DNA of 64,000 nucleotides from Arion vulgaris. Taxonomy: Eukaryota; Mollusca; Gastropoda; Stylommatophora; Arionidae. How positions within the stretch are numbered: the first letter of the stretch is position 1; each line of letters opens with the position of its first letter. The stretch spans positions 64,201,774-64,265,773 of the forward strand of contig CM036758.1 of NCBI GenBank assembly GCA_020796225.1, in the 5' to 3' direction. The notes beneath the pieces were generated by a model. That model had not been told where the DNA came from and searched no databases. It saw only the letters and a list, made by a program, of their open reading frames with translations. The translations under genes were made by a program, and so were the position numbers. This document shows positions 49,201 through 56,661 of this stretch, one piece after another.

Positions 49201-52200
49201 CGTTACATAGGGCCTGCAAGTAATTTCTCCATACCGCTCTATCCTGGGCAACTCGCTCAATCTCCTCCATGGAACTGAGACCGATATTTCCTGCCTCTCT
49301 CAGCAAAGTTGCTTCAGGGTCTCCTTAGGTCGACCTCTCTTTCTTGAACCTTTGCATCCCACTTCAATGCCTGCTTTGATATTCGTTGATCATTTCTCCT
49401 CAAGGTGTGCCCAACATAACTCCATCTTCTCTTTCTTATAACAGTTGTCACTAGTGGTTGACCAGACATGTCTCTGATTTCATCACTTCTCCTGAATTCG
49501 TTCCATTTTATATTCATTATTTTTCGCAGACATCTATTTTCAAATGCATTCAACTTGCTTTCTATATCTTTAGTCATTTTCCAACTCTGCTGGCATATGT
49601 TAGGATTGATACAACATTTGATTTGAAAATTCGTAATTTAGTTTTAATACTATATAACTTACAGTTCCATATTTTATTTAGACTTTTAAAAGCTGATGTT
49701 GCTTTGCCAATTCGTATCATAATTTCTTTAACATTTCCTGTGCAATCAAAATTGCTACCCACATAGGTGAACTGCTCTGTTATTTTTATCATTTTAGATT
49801 CCAGTGTGATATCTGCATTAATTGCCATAGGTGTCTTCATTATATTTGTTTTTCATAGCTTATCTGCAGTCCAACTTTAATACAAAGCTTTACAGAAGCA
49901 AAAACTCTCTTGAAACTGTCCAGAAAAAATGGACATGACAACATAAATATTTTAAACAGAAAACAGCCAGCGTGTTGCCAGGGCCTGCAAGCGGAGCAAA
50001 GAATAGTAATACTGTAAAATGCAAGGCATGTCTTAAGAGGCGACTGAGGTAGGGGCCTAGGAAGCTACCCTAGTAAATAAAAGCGTCGCAGAAATCAGAT
50101 GTGCTGGCTACTTGTAGGCAACTTAACTGGCACAAAACACTCCTAGGTTCAGATCACACACAAATCACAAAGAGTGGTTTAACAAGTGGTCGATATGGAG
50201 GGTTTGAAGAAGATCTATATTAGTCCTTTTAGAAGTTCATAGATTCTTAGCATTCGTCTATAAAACTCATAGATTATAGTTTTATTTTGTTATTTTCTGA
50301 TTGTATTTATTTTGTACTGCTATTGTTGCTTACAGATGCTCTGATGTACTTTGATCCCAATTCTGGAATAGTCAAATGTGATGATGTGCAAAGTGGAAAT
50401 TTGTTGCTAGATATTGAAAAGTAAGAGCTCATTCTATCTTTTTTTTTTCTCCAATCCTGTTTTGCCTCACAGCTTCAGGGATTTATAGATCAGGCTTTTG
50501 TGCACGCTTCATAAACAGTATCTTTCATTGCCTCTGTTATTTCTGAGTTCCATCTTTTGCGTGGCCAACCTTTTGCTTTGTATCCACTATATCGGAGTAA
50601 CATTGCTCTTTGTGGCGCATTGTCTGTTGGTAATCTGCTTATGTGGCCAAACTGTTGTTTACATTTTTTTCTTCAAAGTAAGCATATTGATGGTATAAAC
50701 GCCTAGTGGTTACGGGCCCAAATTTGGGGTGTAAAGAATAGAACCACTGTTACCTGCCACGCATGTCGTAGAGGCGACTAAGGAGGTTTGGCTGAAATCG
50801 GATGCGTGTGTCCTAAACGTGTAGAAGTCTTATGCGTTTAGGGGCCTACCAAACCAATGTGCAACGTATACACGTTCTTGGCAAAGATCAAACATATTAC
50901 AAAGAGTGATTAAAATTGGTCGTAAAGAACGACGCAAAGAAGAAGAAGATGGTATTAAAATACTGTAGAGGCACTACTTTCTGTGTGAGGTACCATCTAA
51001 GTAAAAAGTAAATGAACCATTTTTATACCATGTGGTATATAGAATAATACAGTGTTATGCCTGTATTTTTTTTATTGATCGTCGGCACACGGTGGGTGAT
51101 GTGGTCAACATCAGGCCGGCTGCCTTTACTTCCCAGTGATTTTCCTGGTACACAATTGAGGCTGGGCTGACACGAGAGCCGTTACGGTCAGAAAAAAGGT
51201 ACTATCTATAAACATTACTAAAGATTTTGGGTCAGCGATGGCAGAGTTGGTAACACACTGCTCTAGTGAACACATATCGTGGAAATACTGGGGTTCGGGT
51301 CAGCTTGGGTAAAATATCCTTGGTGCGCTGTTGGACTACAGGAAACCGTAGCTTTTACTTTAGGATCTTCTTCTTGTGATTGCTATTTGGATGATTATAC
51401 CATCAAATGTGTTATTATCCTTCCTTCCTTTCGTTAGCTTGAAAATTTGTCTATAAATTCAATGTTGTCTCTTGTATGAACTTCACTGTCTTTTGTAGCT
51501 TACACAGAGGTCCGTGTAGTTTTCTGTCAGTGTTGTTTCGTTAGGCCAGTGAGTTTGCCTCAGTGTATCATATTCGGGCAGTCTTGAAGTATGTGCTCTG
51601 CAGTCTGGTGTGCCTGTCCACATGTACACATGACTGAATTGCCAATCTTGAATTTTGTATACATGTGGCTGCGGAGTCAATTGTGTCCTGTTCTAAGGCG
51701 CAGAATGACAACTTGTTCCAATCTGCTCATATTATAGTAATCGTCTTGTGTTGGTATTTGTGGCTTTCTCATTGATTTAATCATCCTTTCTTTTGGTGGT
51801 AGGTAACTGGCACATACGGTAACTCTACTGCAGCAATTTCCTTGGTCAATCAGTCTGCTGTTTCATTTCCTGGTATTCCACAGTGAGAATGTATCCACTG
51901 CAAGACGACCCTGCGCTGCTTGGACAATTTAGACAGTAGGGTGTTCTTATTAGGAAATTGACTGTTGTATGGAGCTCTAATAACATGTAGTTTTGAATGT
52001 AGTAACTTAACTACGTGAGGCTTGGCGATAGGTAGATCAACAGCATAAATTTTATCTGGCAGTATAAAAGCATGGGATGCGTGATACTATGGTTTCTGAT
52101 GCGCCTTCTGGTCAGGTCGCCAACGTCAGCATCTAGGGATCTAATTTACAAGTACCTCTTAAATCGGAGTAAAGTTTGTCTGAATAGCGATACGGAAAGC

Positions 52201-55200
52201 AAGCATTATCTCCACGCTTTTCTCCACACTCTGCGCCACAGCGGAAGCAACCCGTTTTTTTGTTGGTTTTCGTCTTTGTCTACCAGCATAGCGATCTTGT
52301 CTAGCTACACCATACTTGACTTGGTGATCTTGAAGTCTTTAGTGTTGTAGATTCACCACCATTACTTGAATAATGCCACCCGAGTGGTTACCGGGGCGCA
52401 AAGAATAGAACCACTGTTACCTGCCACGCATGTCGTAAGAGGCGACTAAGGAAGTTTGGCTGAAATCGGATGCATGTGTCCTAAGCGTGTAGAAGTCTAT
52501 GTGTTTAGGGCCTACAAAACCAATGTGCAACATATATCACGTACTTGGCAAAGATCAAACATATCACAAGCATGGACAGAGCCGATATCATCAATGCGGT
52601 ACGCTCTCAATTATGTGACATGGGCGGGTTTCAGACACTGGAACGAGTTCGAGAATTAGGCGTTAAGTTTGGACATGCCAGACAGTGTCGTCTTCGTGGT
52701 AGAGAGAGAAGATATAGTAATCAACTTCTCATGGGTACTGTGAGCAAATGGACTTTGGGATGGCTGCTGCAATGGAGGACAGAGCACGAATGGGAATGCC
52801 CAATGTGCCATGCGTCGATCGCATAACATAACATATCACAAAGAGTGATTCAAATTGGTCGTAAAGAACGAACCCAAAGAAGAAGAAGACTTGAATAATG
52901 GTGAGTCACCAAGTTAAATACACATAAGATTCAGACCTTTGTCAACGGATGTCTTCGGTGGATTCTCAGACTGAGATGGTATGACAGTTAAAACACAGAC
53001 CTGTGGATAAGAACAGGACAGGAACCCATGATGACCCTGGTTAAAGAAAAGAAAATGGCGATAGGTTGGGCATACCCTACATAAGACACAGTCAAGTGTC
53101 ACTACACACGCACTTGAGTGGAACTCACAAGGAAAACATAATTTTTTTAACAAATTTGAAGACAAAGTCTTCATAAAGAAAACAGCCAGAGACAGGTAAA
53201 AGTGGCAAACAACTGTTGAGGCCCTATGCTCCAGGAGGAGTGGAATAAGTCATATGTCATTCACTTTATCCGCCCGTGTGTTGCCGGGGCTCTCAAGGAG
53301 CAAAGAATAGTAACACTGCAACCTACAAGGCATGTTGTAAAGGTGACTACAGTAGTTGCCTAGGAAGCTACCTAGGGAAATAAAAACATCACAGAAATCG
53401 GATGTCCTGGTCTACTTGTAGGCGATAACTGGGACAATCGTACAATCGCTTTTAGGCATAGATCACATACAAATCACAAAGGAGTTATCAAGTAGTCGAA
53501 ATGGAGCGTTCGAAAAGAATTCACTTAATCGTAAAAATTTGAAATGATATTGAGTTGTGTTACTATTTGTATTTCCAGGATAGCATTACTGTGTCTGAGA
53601 CATCATGACTTCTGTTATAAAAGTGACATTCTGACTGGCAAGTGTCAAGCTTATATCCGACAGTTACAGATATTGGGCTACTATGTTGTTTTGGTATGTC
53701 AGTGTATTATTTGGCTACAAATTTATGTTGTTATGAAAACTAGTCACGACAGAGATGAAGTGTCCACACAGAATTATGGGTGTATCAAGAAGAGACTGGT
53801 TTAAAAATGAAAACATCAGGAAAAAAGTTGGTACAACATCAGTAATGAACTTCATCATGTAACAACAAATTGGCTGAAATCGGATGCATGTGTCCTAAAC
53901 GTGTAGAAGTCTACGCGTTTAGGGGCCTACAAACCAATGTGCAACGTATACACGTTTCTTGGCAAAGATTAAACATATCACAAGAGTGATTAAAATTGGT
54001 CGTAAAGAACAAACGCAAAGAAGAAGAAGATCAAGTAACAACAAATTAAATGGTTTGGCTACATAAGATTACCAACAGACAGTGCACCTCAAAGAGCAAT
54101 CTTACTCCAATACAGTGGATACAAATGAAAAGGCTGTACATGCAAAAGGTAGACAGACATCAGAGGTGATGAAAAACACTATGAAGCATTCATTATGTTA
54201 TCTCTTATTTCCTTAACGCAATATTTTTTACAGGAATGGGTTGTCAGCCACTTGTCTAAACCCCAATCTGAGGTCACATTTTGTCTGCCCTCTTGCCTGT
54301 GTGGTGCCGGGCCCGCAAGGAAGCAAAGAATAGTAATACTGCAACGTACAATGCATGTCGTAAGAGGCGACTGATGTAGGCCCTAGGGATGCTACCCTAG
54401 TAAGTAAAAAGCAGCGCAGAAATCGGATGTGCTGGCTACTTGTAGGCGCATAACTGGCACAACATACAATCGCTCTTAGGCTCAGATCACATACAAATCA
54501 CACAGAGTGGTTGACAAGTGGTCGATATGGAGCGTTCAAAGAAGAAGTCAGCCCTCTATCCATCAACTTATCTGATATGGGTGTTCCTACCAGAAGCAGC
54601 TATTGTCTGCATAGCTTTCTTGATCATGGAGGTATGCAAGCTCCCCACAACTACAAGGTAATGTCTGCCTTCAACCTATCATAGTCTTCAGCAGTGTTCT
54701 CTTTGTCAGCGTGTAAGTTTTCCCGGTAAAGATTATATTCCGTCTCCCCCAGCCAATGTTGAAATCTCAGGCAAACGAAAATGTTCCGTACCTTTGCAGA
54801 TCATTGGGTGTGTAACGTCTATCATTTTACATTTCTAACCCCAAGTTTTGCGGAAGGTAGGTGGGTCAGTCACTTGTGTGTTGCCGGGGCCCACAAGGGC
54901 AGCAAAGAATAGTAACACTTCCACCTACGAGACATGTCCTAAGAGGTGACTAAGGTAGGGTTCGATTTAGGGCTAGCTACTCCATCCGGTACAAAAGTTA
55001 AGCGAAGAAAATCCAACCAACCATGAAATCGTATGAATTGGTTGAGCTCCTATGCCACACCCAAGGTTAAACAGATGCAAGAGAGATAGAAAGAGAGGTG
55101 GGTCAGTTTCTTTCCTCATGTGTGGAATATTGGTTGCATGAGGTGGAATATTGGTTGCATGAGGTGGAATATTGGTTGCATGAGTAAACCCACGTTGCTT

Positions 55201-56462
55201 GATTTGAAAAGCAAACTTCCCATACATCATGCCATTCCATCCCACAAAACGTAAATAATTTGTTAATGCTTGTATCTTTCTTCTTGCATTCGCCCACTAT
55301 GAATTCAGGCGTACTCAGGGTGCATGGTATGGCTCTTTTGACTGATTTTTGCATGCAGGCCTGCCTTCCTTATTATCAGTGTCCCTCACAATGCAGGCAT
55401 GCCTTCTCCAACTTCAGTGGTAGTTAACATTTGTATGAAATTTATTAGCGTAGCCCACAAAATGTACCCTTTTAACAAATTCAACTTTAATTTCAGTTTA
55501 TAGACATGAATGATTGAATCTTGAGTATTTGGGTTCACATATGGTTAATCATGGTGTTCTAACTAGGAAATTAACATTTTTATCTACACAATATGTGGTG
55601 GGATGGATTCAAGTAATACATAAGCGTTTGCCTGTCGACTCTGACACAAGAAAGTTGTGGGTTCAATCCAACACTTGACATTCCACATGTGAGGAAAGGA
55701 ATTGACCCTCCTATATCCTGCACACCAGGGTCTAAAAATGTGAAGTGGTTTCGATCCTAAGGTTTTCTTCTTTCGATCGTTCTAAGGCCATTTTTATCAT
55801 TCTATTGTGATATATAAATAGCCACTAACATCAGAACGTAATGTAAGTGCACCAACCTTCAGCACCTATTGGAGCACAGTTGCTTATCCTTGGGGGGGAT
55901 GTTCGATTTCAGCCAGCGTTTGTTTGCGGTACGCTTTCCGATAGCCTTAGGCTGACCCCAGTCGAACCCACAAGGCAACGGGTTGCCATTTTCTTTCAGG
56001 GCAGCAACCCTTAGACAGCCTGGGCTTATGAGCGCCATCTACCCAGCCCTAAGGTCTGAAACAGCTGTAGGAAATTTTATTTGATACTTCTGTGAACGCT
56101 CCATATCGACCACTCTTTGTAGTTTGTATGTGATCTGAGCCTAACAACGGTTGTGCGTTGTGTCAAGTTATGCGCCTATGGGTGCCTAGGCCAGCACATC
56201 CAATTTCTTTCCATGCTTTTATTTACTAGGTAGCTTTCCTAGAACTATTTGGCAAAACAGTATTTATTCTTCAGCACAAAAATCTCCCTAATAACATGCT
56301 AACTCTGAAAACACTGTAACAGTATTTGTTTTAATTTACTTGCAGTTTACTGAGAAGGAACTGTCATCCATGGAGTTTTACTTTGAGGAAGCTTTGGACG
56401 AGTTCATTAGCACAAAGATTAATACCGCTGTTAGTTCTCAGGTGTTTATGACCTCCCAGTAA
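26856..56462 (+). CDS. FAST-kinase-domain (FASTKD) mitochondrial RNA-binding protein, 11 exons, complete
   Basis: FASTKD proteins act in mitochondria in RNA processing, stability or ribosome assembly. Exons: 26856-28262, 31459-31638, 34208-34459, 35512-35799, 38970-39161, 42617-42722, 43722-43841, 45563-45685, 50336-50420, 53579-53693 and 56346-56462, giving 994 codons plus TAA. Every junction is GT-AG with matching phase. The start ATG (26856, context AAAATGG) gives a basic N-terminus, MGHLLKRK, compatible with mitochondrial import. The first 700 residues are a helical-repeat-like region. FAST_1 spans roughly residues 710-808 (VYISLQLLRILAVAGYQP; LAYYMSLLGLFNDALLLKIF), FAST_2 roughly 810-890 (LLNQSVAIECPHLN), and RAP roughly 915-975 (IALLCLRHHDFC, LTGK, LQILGYYVVL). 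The protein is somewhat longer than human FASTKD paralogues; I cannot say which paralogue it matches. Introns 2-10 hold nearly all the repeats of 28-56 kb. Confidence 0.92.
28410..29065. mobile_element. 656-bp foldback element with TTAA duplication
   Basis: Two roughly 300-bp arms are inverted copies (for example ATGATTTTTAGGATATATTA at 28667 and its complement near 28785). Ends GGGGTATTCTGG / CCGAATCCTCCC, flanked by TTAA at 28406-28409 and 29066-29069. An empty paralogous site is at 14376-14379. No coding. Confidence 0.88.
29561..29792 (+). mobile_element. 5'-truncated LINE insertion
   Basis: Encodes GTAEQTIKHVLQDCPLYVLP and ends CAAAGAAGAAGAAA. TSD ACTTACCCCAT at 29550-29560 and 29793-29803. 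Confidence 0.85.
29905..30005 (+). repeat. SINE-H (tRNA-like)
   Basis: GGGCTAGGCAATGGGTGCC with box B GTGGTTCGAATC. Related to the inverted pair at 30955-31275. Confidence 0.6.
30010..30705 (+). mobile_element. LINE C-terminus (lineage K) split by SINE-A
   Basis: Reads CKCHRRVLRISWTEKEQ and, after the SINE, RPRRQWVQVGIDDLRMNAAD then AVMRAKFRKGQAA to a stop. Confidence 0.85.
30270..30526 (+). mobile_element. SINE-A
   Basis: TSD GAAGGGAATAGT / GAAGGAATAGT on the two sides. Confidence 0.88.
30955..31275. repeat. Inverted pair of SINE-H copies (hairpin)
   Basis: Arms 30955-31065 and 31155-31275 are reverse complements (GTACAGGTATTAAGAGCTTC / AGAAGCTCTTAATACCTGTAC-like ends, GCCTAGCCTAGCAATACGAG). 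Located in FASTKD intron 1. Confidence 0.8.
31459..31638 (+). CDS. FASTKD-like exon 2
   Basis: Acceptor TACTTCAG|CTG, donor ACTAAG|GTAATT; 60 codons, phase 0. Codes LMKFSAWEDYRQLP and so on. The frame runs into a SINE downstream, which is intronic. Confidence 0.9.
31680..31850 (+). repeat. SINE-F (tRNA-like)
   Basis: Box-B-like AGTTTCAAATCC and the shared GTGCAATGCTCTCGGCAG end, directly after FASTKD exon 2. Confidence 0.6.
32098..32305 (+). mobile_element. SINE-B, 3' truncated
   Basis: CCCATGTGTTGCCGGGGC to ACAAATCACAAAAG. Confidence 0.75.
32306..32513 (-). mobile_element. SINE-C
   Basis: GATCCAGAAGCACTTGAAC (plus) to CGAACACGCTGGG; box B on the minus strand GGGTTCAATTCC. Confidence 0.8.
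32514..32770 (+). mobile_element. LINE C-terminal fragment
   Basis: Reads CGKRAQTAEHILQDCHLMNH, a LINE end. Confidence 0.75.
33185..33480 (-). mobile_element. SINE-E
   Basis: Minus strand runs from GCTGGGCAGATGACGC to CTTAAGAACGATCGTGAGAG. Same family as 38682-38915 and 55765-56045. Confidence 0.75.
33481..33770. other. GC-rich unclassified segment
   Basis: Open on both strands (33543-33794 plus, 33557-33760 minus). Begins with a partial copy of a SINE-E phrase (GTGTACGGTTTGCTCCG). No protein family recognised. Confidence 0.35.
33775..34022 (-). mobile_element. SINE-B
   Basis: GAACGCTCCATATTGACC (plus) to GGCAACACGCAGGCG, followed by an ATT-rich microsatellite. Confidence 0.8.
34080..34165 (+). 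repeat. SINE-D-like tail fragment
   Basis: TTTCACGCAAAAATCAGTTAG to GCAGAAGAAGAAG, just before FASTKD exon 3. Confidence 0.6.
34208..34459 (+). CDS. FASTKD-like exon 3
   Basis: Acceptor TTCCACAG|ATG, donor TATTCG|GTACGT; 84 codons, phase 0. Confidence 0.9.
34628..35107 (-). mobile_element. SINE-B split by SINE-A
   Basis: Outer TSD ACTGTTATACTAC at 34615-34627 and 35108-35120. Confidence 0.88.
34662..34888 (+). mobile_element. SINE-A inside SINE-B, 5' truncated
   Basis: TSD AACCACTCTGTGT at 34649-34661 and 34889-34901. Confidence 0.88.
35512..35799 (+). CDS. FASTKD-like exon 4
   Basis: Acceptor CCAAACAG|CCC, donor TATCAG|GTAATA; 96 codons, phase 0. The alternative AG at 35529-35530 would break the phase. 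Confidence 0.9.
35870..36150 (+). mobile_element. LINE C-terminus (lineage L)
   Basis: Decayed GHTLKTRGNITGRVL, then GRPRNTWR-like coding; same lineage as 39620-39880. Confidence 0.7.
36477..36727 (+). mobile_element. SINE-A inserted in the 63-bp array
   Basis: TSD ATTATTAACATC at 36465-36476 and 36728-36739. Confidence 0.92.
36834..37686. mobile_element. TTAA-flanked element (piggyBac-like) in the array
   Basis: Sits exactly at the TTAA of an array unit (36830-36833 and 37687-37690). Ends CCCTTTCGCCC and GTTGGG, so terminal inversion is short. Near the right end the palindrome CCGATATATCGG occurs twice. No transposase frame. Confidence 0.8.
38288..38530 (+). mobile_element. SINE-B
   Basis: GTTACTGGGGCCACAAGAGG to GGCTTTGAAGAAGAAG. 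Confidence 0.75.
38682..38915 (+). mobile_element. SINE-E
   Basis: GCTGGGCAGATGACGCCCG to GAACGATTGCGAGAGAGAG, immediately before FASTKD exon 5. Confidence 0.75.
38970..39161 (+). CDS. FASTKD-like exon 5 (start of FAST_1)
   Basis: Acceptor TTCTCCAG|AAA, donor AAACTG|GTATTG; 64 codons, phase 0. Confidence 0.9.
39200..39500 (-). mobile_element. LINE C-terminus (lineage L)
   Basis: Reads RRWRWIGHTLRKPHNSITRQ, GRPRNTWRRELETECKKMWR and LVAELC, uninterrupted for 85 codons. Confidence 0.88.
39620..39885 (+). mobile_element. LINE C-terminus (lineage L)
   Basis: Reads GRPRNTWRRDLEAEINNIKK and ELVEGLCPTRVKGK. Confidence 0.85.
39890..40330. other. Intronic sequence, nothing recognised
   Basis: Short frames at 39964-40310 show no domain; not part of the FASTKD splice pattern. 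Confidence 0.4.
40370..41535 (+). mobile_element. LINE C-terminus (lineage K) carrying a giant internal repeat
   Basis: Reads GWRRPLWKEAS then GVINDLNMTTADVGHLAYER as in the normal LINE end, and after the array GLLGWQCYAQDNDD. The array lies inside the LINE frame. Confidence 0.85.
40485..41490 (+). repeat. 36-bp minisatellite, 28 units, derived from LINE coding
   Basis: Unit ACAGCGGATGTGGGACATCT plus 16 bases; reads TADVGHLAYERE. Unit 13 lacks two bases (near 40945) and shifts the frame. A C/T difference (Ala/Val) marks seven units. Confidence 0.95.
41540..42300. other. Intronic sequence, possible decayed LINE
   Basis: 41880-42010 contains KAALQWTADRRIRSRPYKAW-like decayed coding. No gene. 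Confidence 0.35.
42318..42520 (-). mobile_element. SINE-C
   Basis: GATCCAGAAGCACTTGAGC (plus) to GAACACGCTGGGC, 100 bp upstream of FASTKD exon 6. Confidence 0.82.
42617..42722 (+). CDS. FASTKD-like exon 6 (FAST_1 end)
   Basis: Acceptor CTTCCTCAG|ATA, donor TTCAAG|GTGGGG; 35 codons plus one base. It has no stop-to-stop ORF of reportable length and was found because exons 5 and 7 disagree in phase. It codes IHLAYYMSLLGLFNDALLLK, typical of FAST_1, and restores the frame (G|AA = Glu). Confidence 0.88.
42695..43055 (+). repeat. 85-bp tandem repeat of exon 6 end and splice donor
   Basis: Four full units and a partial fifth. Each starts with the last 28 bases of exon 6 (GTCATTGATTTGGATCAAGA...) and continues through the donor and 57 intron bases (TGTAAGATTCTCTAATAT). 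Confidence 0.93.
43055..43260 (-). repeat. LINE C-terminal fragment
   Basis: Reads RLINQNRTGTVSCWTLLEIL and RRRSEHLWTCPSAM. Confidence 0.75.
43722..43841 (+). CDS. FASTKD-like exon 7 (FAST_2)
   Basis: Acceptor TTCAAACAG|AA, donor CTGAAAG|GTAGGT. Codes KHVLYLLNQSVAIECPHLN, the FAST_2 signature. Confidence 0.92.
43980..44185 (-). repeat. SINE-F
   Basis: Contains a box B on the minus strand (GTGGTTCGAATCGG) and a GAGAGCATTGCACAAA-like end; followed by a SINE-B scrap (44185-44245). Confidence 0.6.
44714..45058 (+). mobile_element. SINE-D
   Basis: Near-identical to 685-1020; box B GGGTTCGAACC near 44779. Confidence 0.85.
45150..45475 (+). mobile_element. LINE 3' fragment
   Basis: Uninterrupted paralogue of 1600-2235. 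Confidence 0.65.
45563..45685 (+). CDS. FASTKD-like exon 8
   Basis: Acceptor CTTTTCCAG|GT, donor CGTATAG|GTTTGT; phase 1 in and out. Codes TELYDANNANLRIIINSL. Confidence 0.88.
45735..45876 (+). repeat. tRNA-like SINE fragment
   Basis: GGGGTCTCTGTGACATAGAGG with ATGTGCTTGCCTCTCATTCG, tRNA-head-like. Shares GATCAAGTTCCTAGTCCTATC with 41665-41695. Confidence 0.45.
45888..46136 (-). mobile_element. SINE-A, full length
   Basis: TSD AGCCGGATGAT at 45877-45887 and 46137-46147. Confidence 0.92.
46365..46555 (-). mobile_element. SINE-C
   Basis: GATCCAGAAGCACCTGACC (plus) to ACACGCTGGGCAGGCGG. Confidence 0.82.
46705..46979 (-). mobile_element. SINE-B, full length
   Basis: TSD ATTCTGTATATC at 46693-46704 and 46980-46991. 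Confidence 0.9.
47270..47815. repeat. 21-bp minisatellite, about 25 units
   Basis: Unit CATAGCACTGCATTCTCCAG plus one base, more diverged in the right half. Open in several frames on both strands because 21 is a multiple of three. In FASTKD intron 8. Confidence 0.93.
47849..48067 (-). mobile_element. SINE-A, head missing
   Basis: CTTCTTCTTTGCGTTCG (plus) to GGTTCTATTCTTTACAC. Confidence 0.8.
48390..48840. mobile_element. TTAA MITE split by SINE-C
   Basis: TTAA at 48386-48389 and 48841-48844. Ends CCCTTTAGCTGCTAAGG / AGAAGCAAAAGGG. The MITE alone is about 218 bp. Confidence 0.88.
48535..48756 (+). mobile_element. SINE-C, full length
   Basis: Reference copy, 222 bp: GCCCGCCTGCCCAGC, box A-like TAGCGCGTTGGA, box B GGGTTCAATTCC, A tail. 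TSD AGCTGTACATT at 48524-48534 and 48757-48767. Confidence 0.92.
48904..49090 (+). mobile_element. SINE-C, internally deleted
   Basis: GCCCGCCTGCCCAGCATG to CTTCTGGATCGGGAAAAAAA. Confidence 0.82.
49175..49860 (-). mobile_element. LINE RT C-terminus (lineage M)
   Basis: Reads EQFTYVGSNFDCTGNVKEIM, IGKATSAFKSLNKIW and ENRCLRKIMNIKW; one break near 49575. Confidence 0.88.
49968..50212 (+). mobile_element. SINE-B
   Basis: CAGCGTGTTGCCAGGGCC to GAGGGTTTGAAGAAG, 120 bp before FASTKD exon 9. Confidence 0.78.
50336..50420 (+). CDS. FASTKD-like exon 9
   Basis: Acceptor TTGCTTACAG|AT, donor GAAAA|GTAAGA; phase 1 in, phase 2 out. Codes DALMYFDPNSGIVKCDD, leading into the RAP domain. Confidence 0.9.
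50702..50947 (+). mobile_element. SINE-A
   Basis: Imperfect TSD GATGGTATAAA / GATGGTATTAA. Confidence 0.85.
51235..51360 (+). repeat. SINE-G fragment
   Basis: GATGGCAGAGTTGGTAACAC with GGGGTTCGGGTCAGCTTGGG. Related to 59575-59840. Confidence 0.5.
51440..52030 (-). mobile_element. LINE RNase H/C-terminal fragment
   Basis: Reads KIQDWQFSHVYMWTGTPDC and RLPEYDTLRQTHWPNETT, and farther right an RNase H-like stretch with a GNETAD-type motif. Confidence 0.6.
52376..52888 (+). mobile_element. SINE-A split by a LINE insertion
   Basis: Outer TSD ACTTGAATAATG at 52364-52375 and 52889-52900. Confidence 0.9.
52570..52829 (+). mobile_element. 5'-truncated LINE inside SINE-A
   Basis: Reads MDRADIINAVRSQLCDMG and EWECPMCHASIA and ends GATCGCATAACAT. 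TSD AACATATCACAA at 52558-52569 and 52830-52841. Confidence 0.9.
52900..53245 (+). mobile_element. LINE C-terminus (lineage L)
   Basis: Paralogue of 14920-15320 (TCAGACTGAGAT, GGCGATAGGTTGGGCATACC). Confidence 0.65.
53270..53515 (+). mobile_element. SINE-B
   Basis: CCGCCCGTGTGTTGCCGG to GAGCGTTCGAAAAGAA. Imperfect TSD ATTCACTTTAT. Confidence 0.78.
53579..53693 (+). CDS. FASTKD-like exon 10 (RAP domain)
   Basis: Acceptor TATTTCCAG|GATA, donor GTTTTG|GTATGT. Codes KIALLCLRHHDFC, LTGK and QILGYYVVL, the RAP-domain pattern. Confidence 0.92.
53727..54190 (+). mobile_element. LINE fragment (lineage J), split by SINE-A
   Basis: Paralogue of 540-1180. Resumes at 54031 with ACAACAAATTAAATGGTTTG. 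Confidence 0.7.
53873..54030 (+). mobile_element. SINE-A, 5' truncated
   Basis: Begins GGCTGAAATCGGATGCATG. Flanks CATGTAACAACAAATT and CAAGTAACAACAAATT. Confidence 0.82.
54291..54546 (+). mobile_element. SINE-B
   Basis: TGCCTGTGTGGTGCCGGGC to GCGTTCAAAGAAGAAG. Imperfect TSD around GCCCTC. Confidence 0.82.
54868..55100. repeat. SINE-B head joined to LINE tail
   Basis: 54868-54965 is SINE-B head and core; 54990-55100 is LINE C-terminal debris (GAGCTCCTATGCCACACCC). Confidence 0.6.
55115..55195. repeat. 21-bp repeat, three units
   Basis: GGTTGCATGAGGTGGAATATT three times in tandem. Confidence 0.85.
55270..55430 (-). repeat. SINE-D-like tail
   Basis: CACTATGAATTCAGGCG and TATTATCAGTGTCCCTCAC block. 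Confidence 0.65.
55610..55755 (+). repeat. tRNA-like SINE-F fragment
   Basis: GCGTTTGCCTGTCGACTCTG with GTGGGTTCAATCC (box B). Confidence 0.5.
55765..56045 (-). mobile_element. SINE-E
   Basis: Minus strand from ACGCTGGCTGAAATCGAAC to CCTTAGAACGATCGAAAG. Confidence 0.7.
56092..56262 (-). mobile_element. SINE-B, head missing
   Basis: GAACGCTCCATATCGACC (plus) to TACTAGGTAGCTTTCC, just before FASTKD exon 11. Confidence 0.78.
56346..56462 (+). CDS. FASTKD-like exon 11 with stop
   Basis: Acceptor TTACTTGCAG|TTT; codes FTEKELSSMEFYFEEALDEF and on to TAA at 56460-56462. An internal CAG|GTGTTT could act as a donor, but the nearby stop and poly(A) signal support a terminal exon. Confidence 0.85.
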   Translation, partial: FTEKELSSMEFYFEEALDEFISTKINTAVSSQVFMTSQ

Positions 56463-56629
56463 TAGGACTTTCACAAAGTTCAGGAGTACATTTTTCAGGT
56501 TGTTTGTTGCAAGAGTTAAGAACTTGAACCAGGTTTGCTATTGTACAGTCTGATACCTTGCATGTGTTTTGCAGCTGTTCTGGGATTGTGTATCCCACAA
56601 CATCATACACAAGTTGGAAACTTTCCAAA

Positions 56630-56635
56630 AATAAA
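56630..56635 (+). terminator. Candidate poly(A) signal AATAAA of the FASTKD-like gene
   Basis: A canonical AATAAA lies 168 bp after the stop. It gives a short 3' UTR before minus-strand LINE sequence begins. Confidence 0.55.
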
Positions 56636-56661
56636 TGTTTAAGAAGAATGCTGCAAATTTT

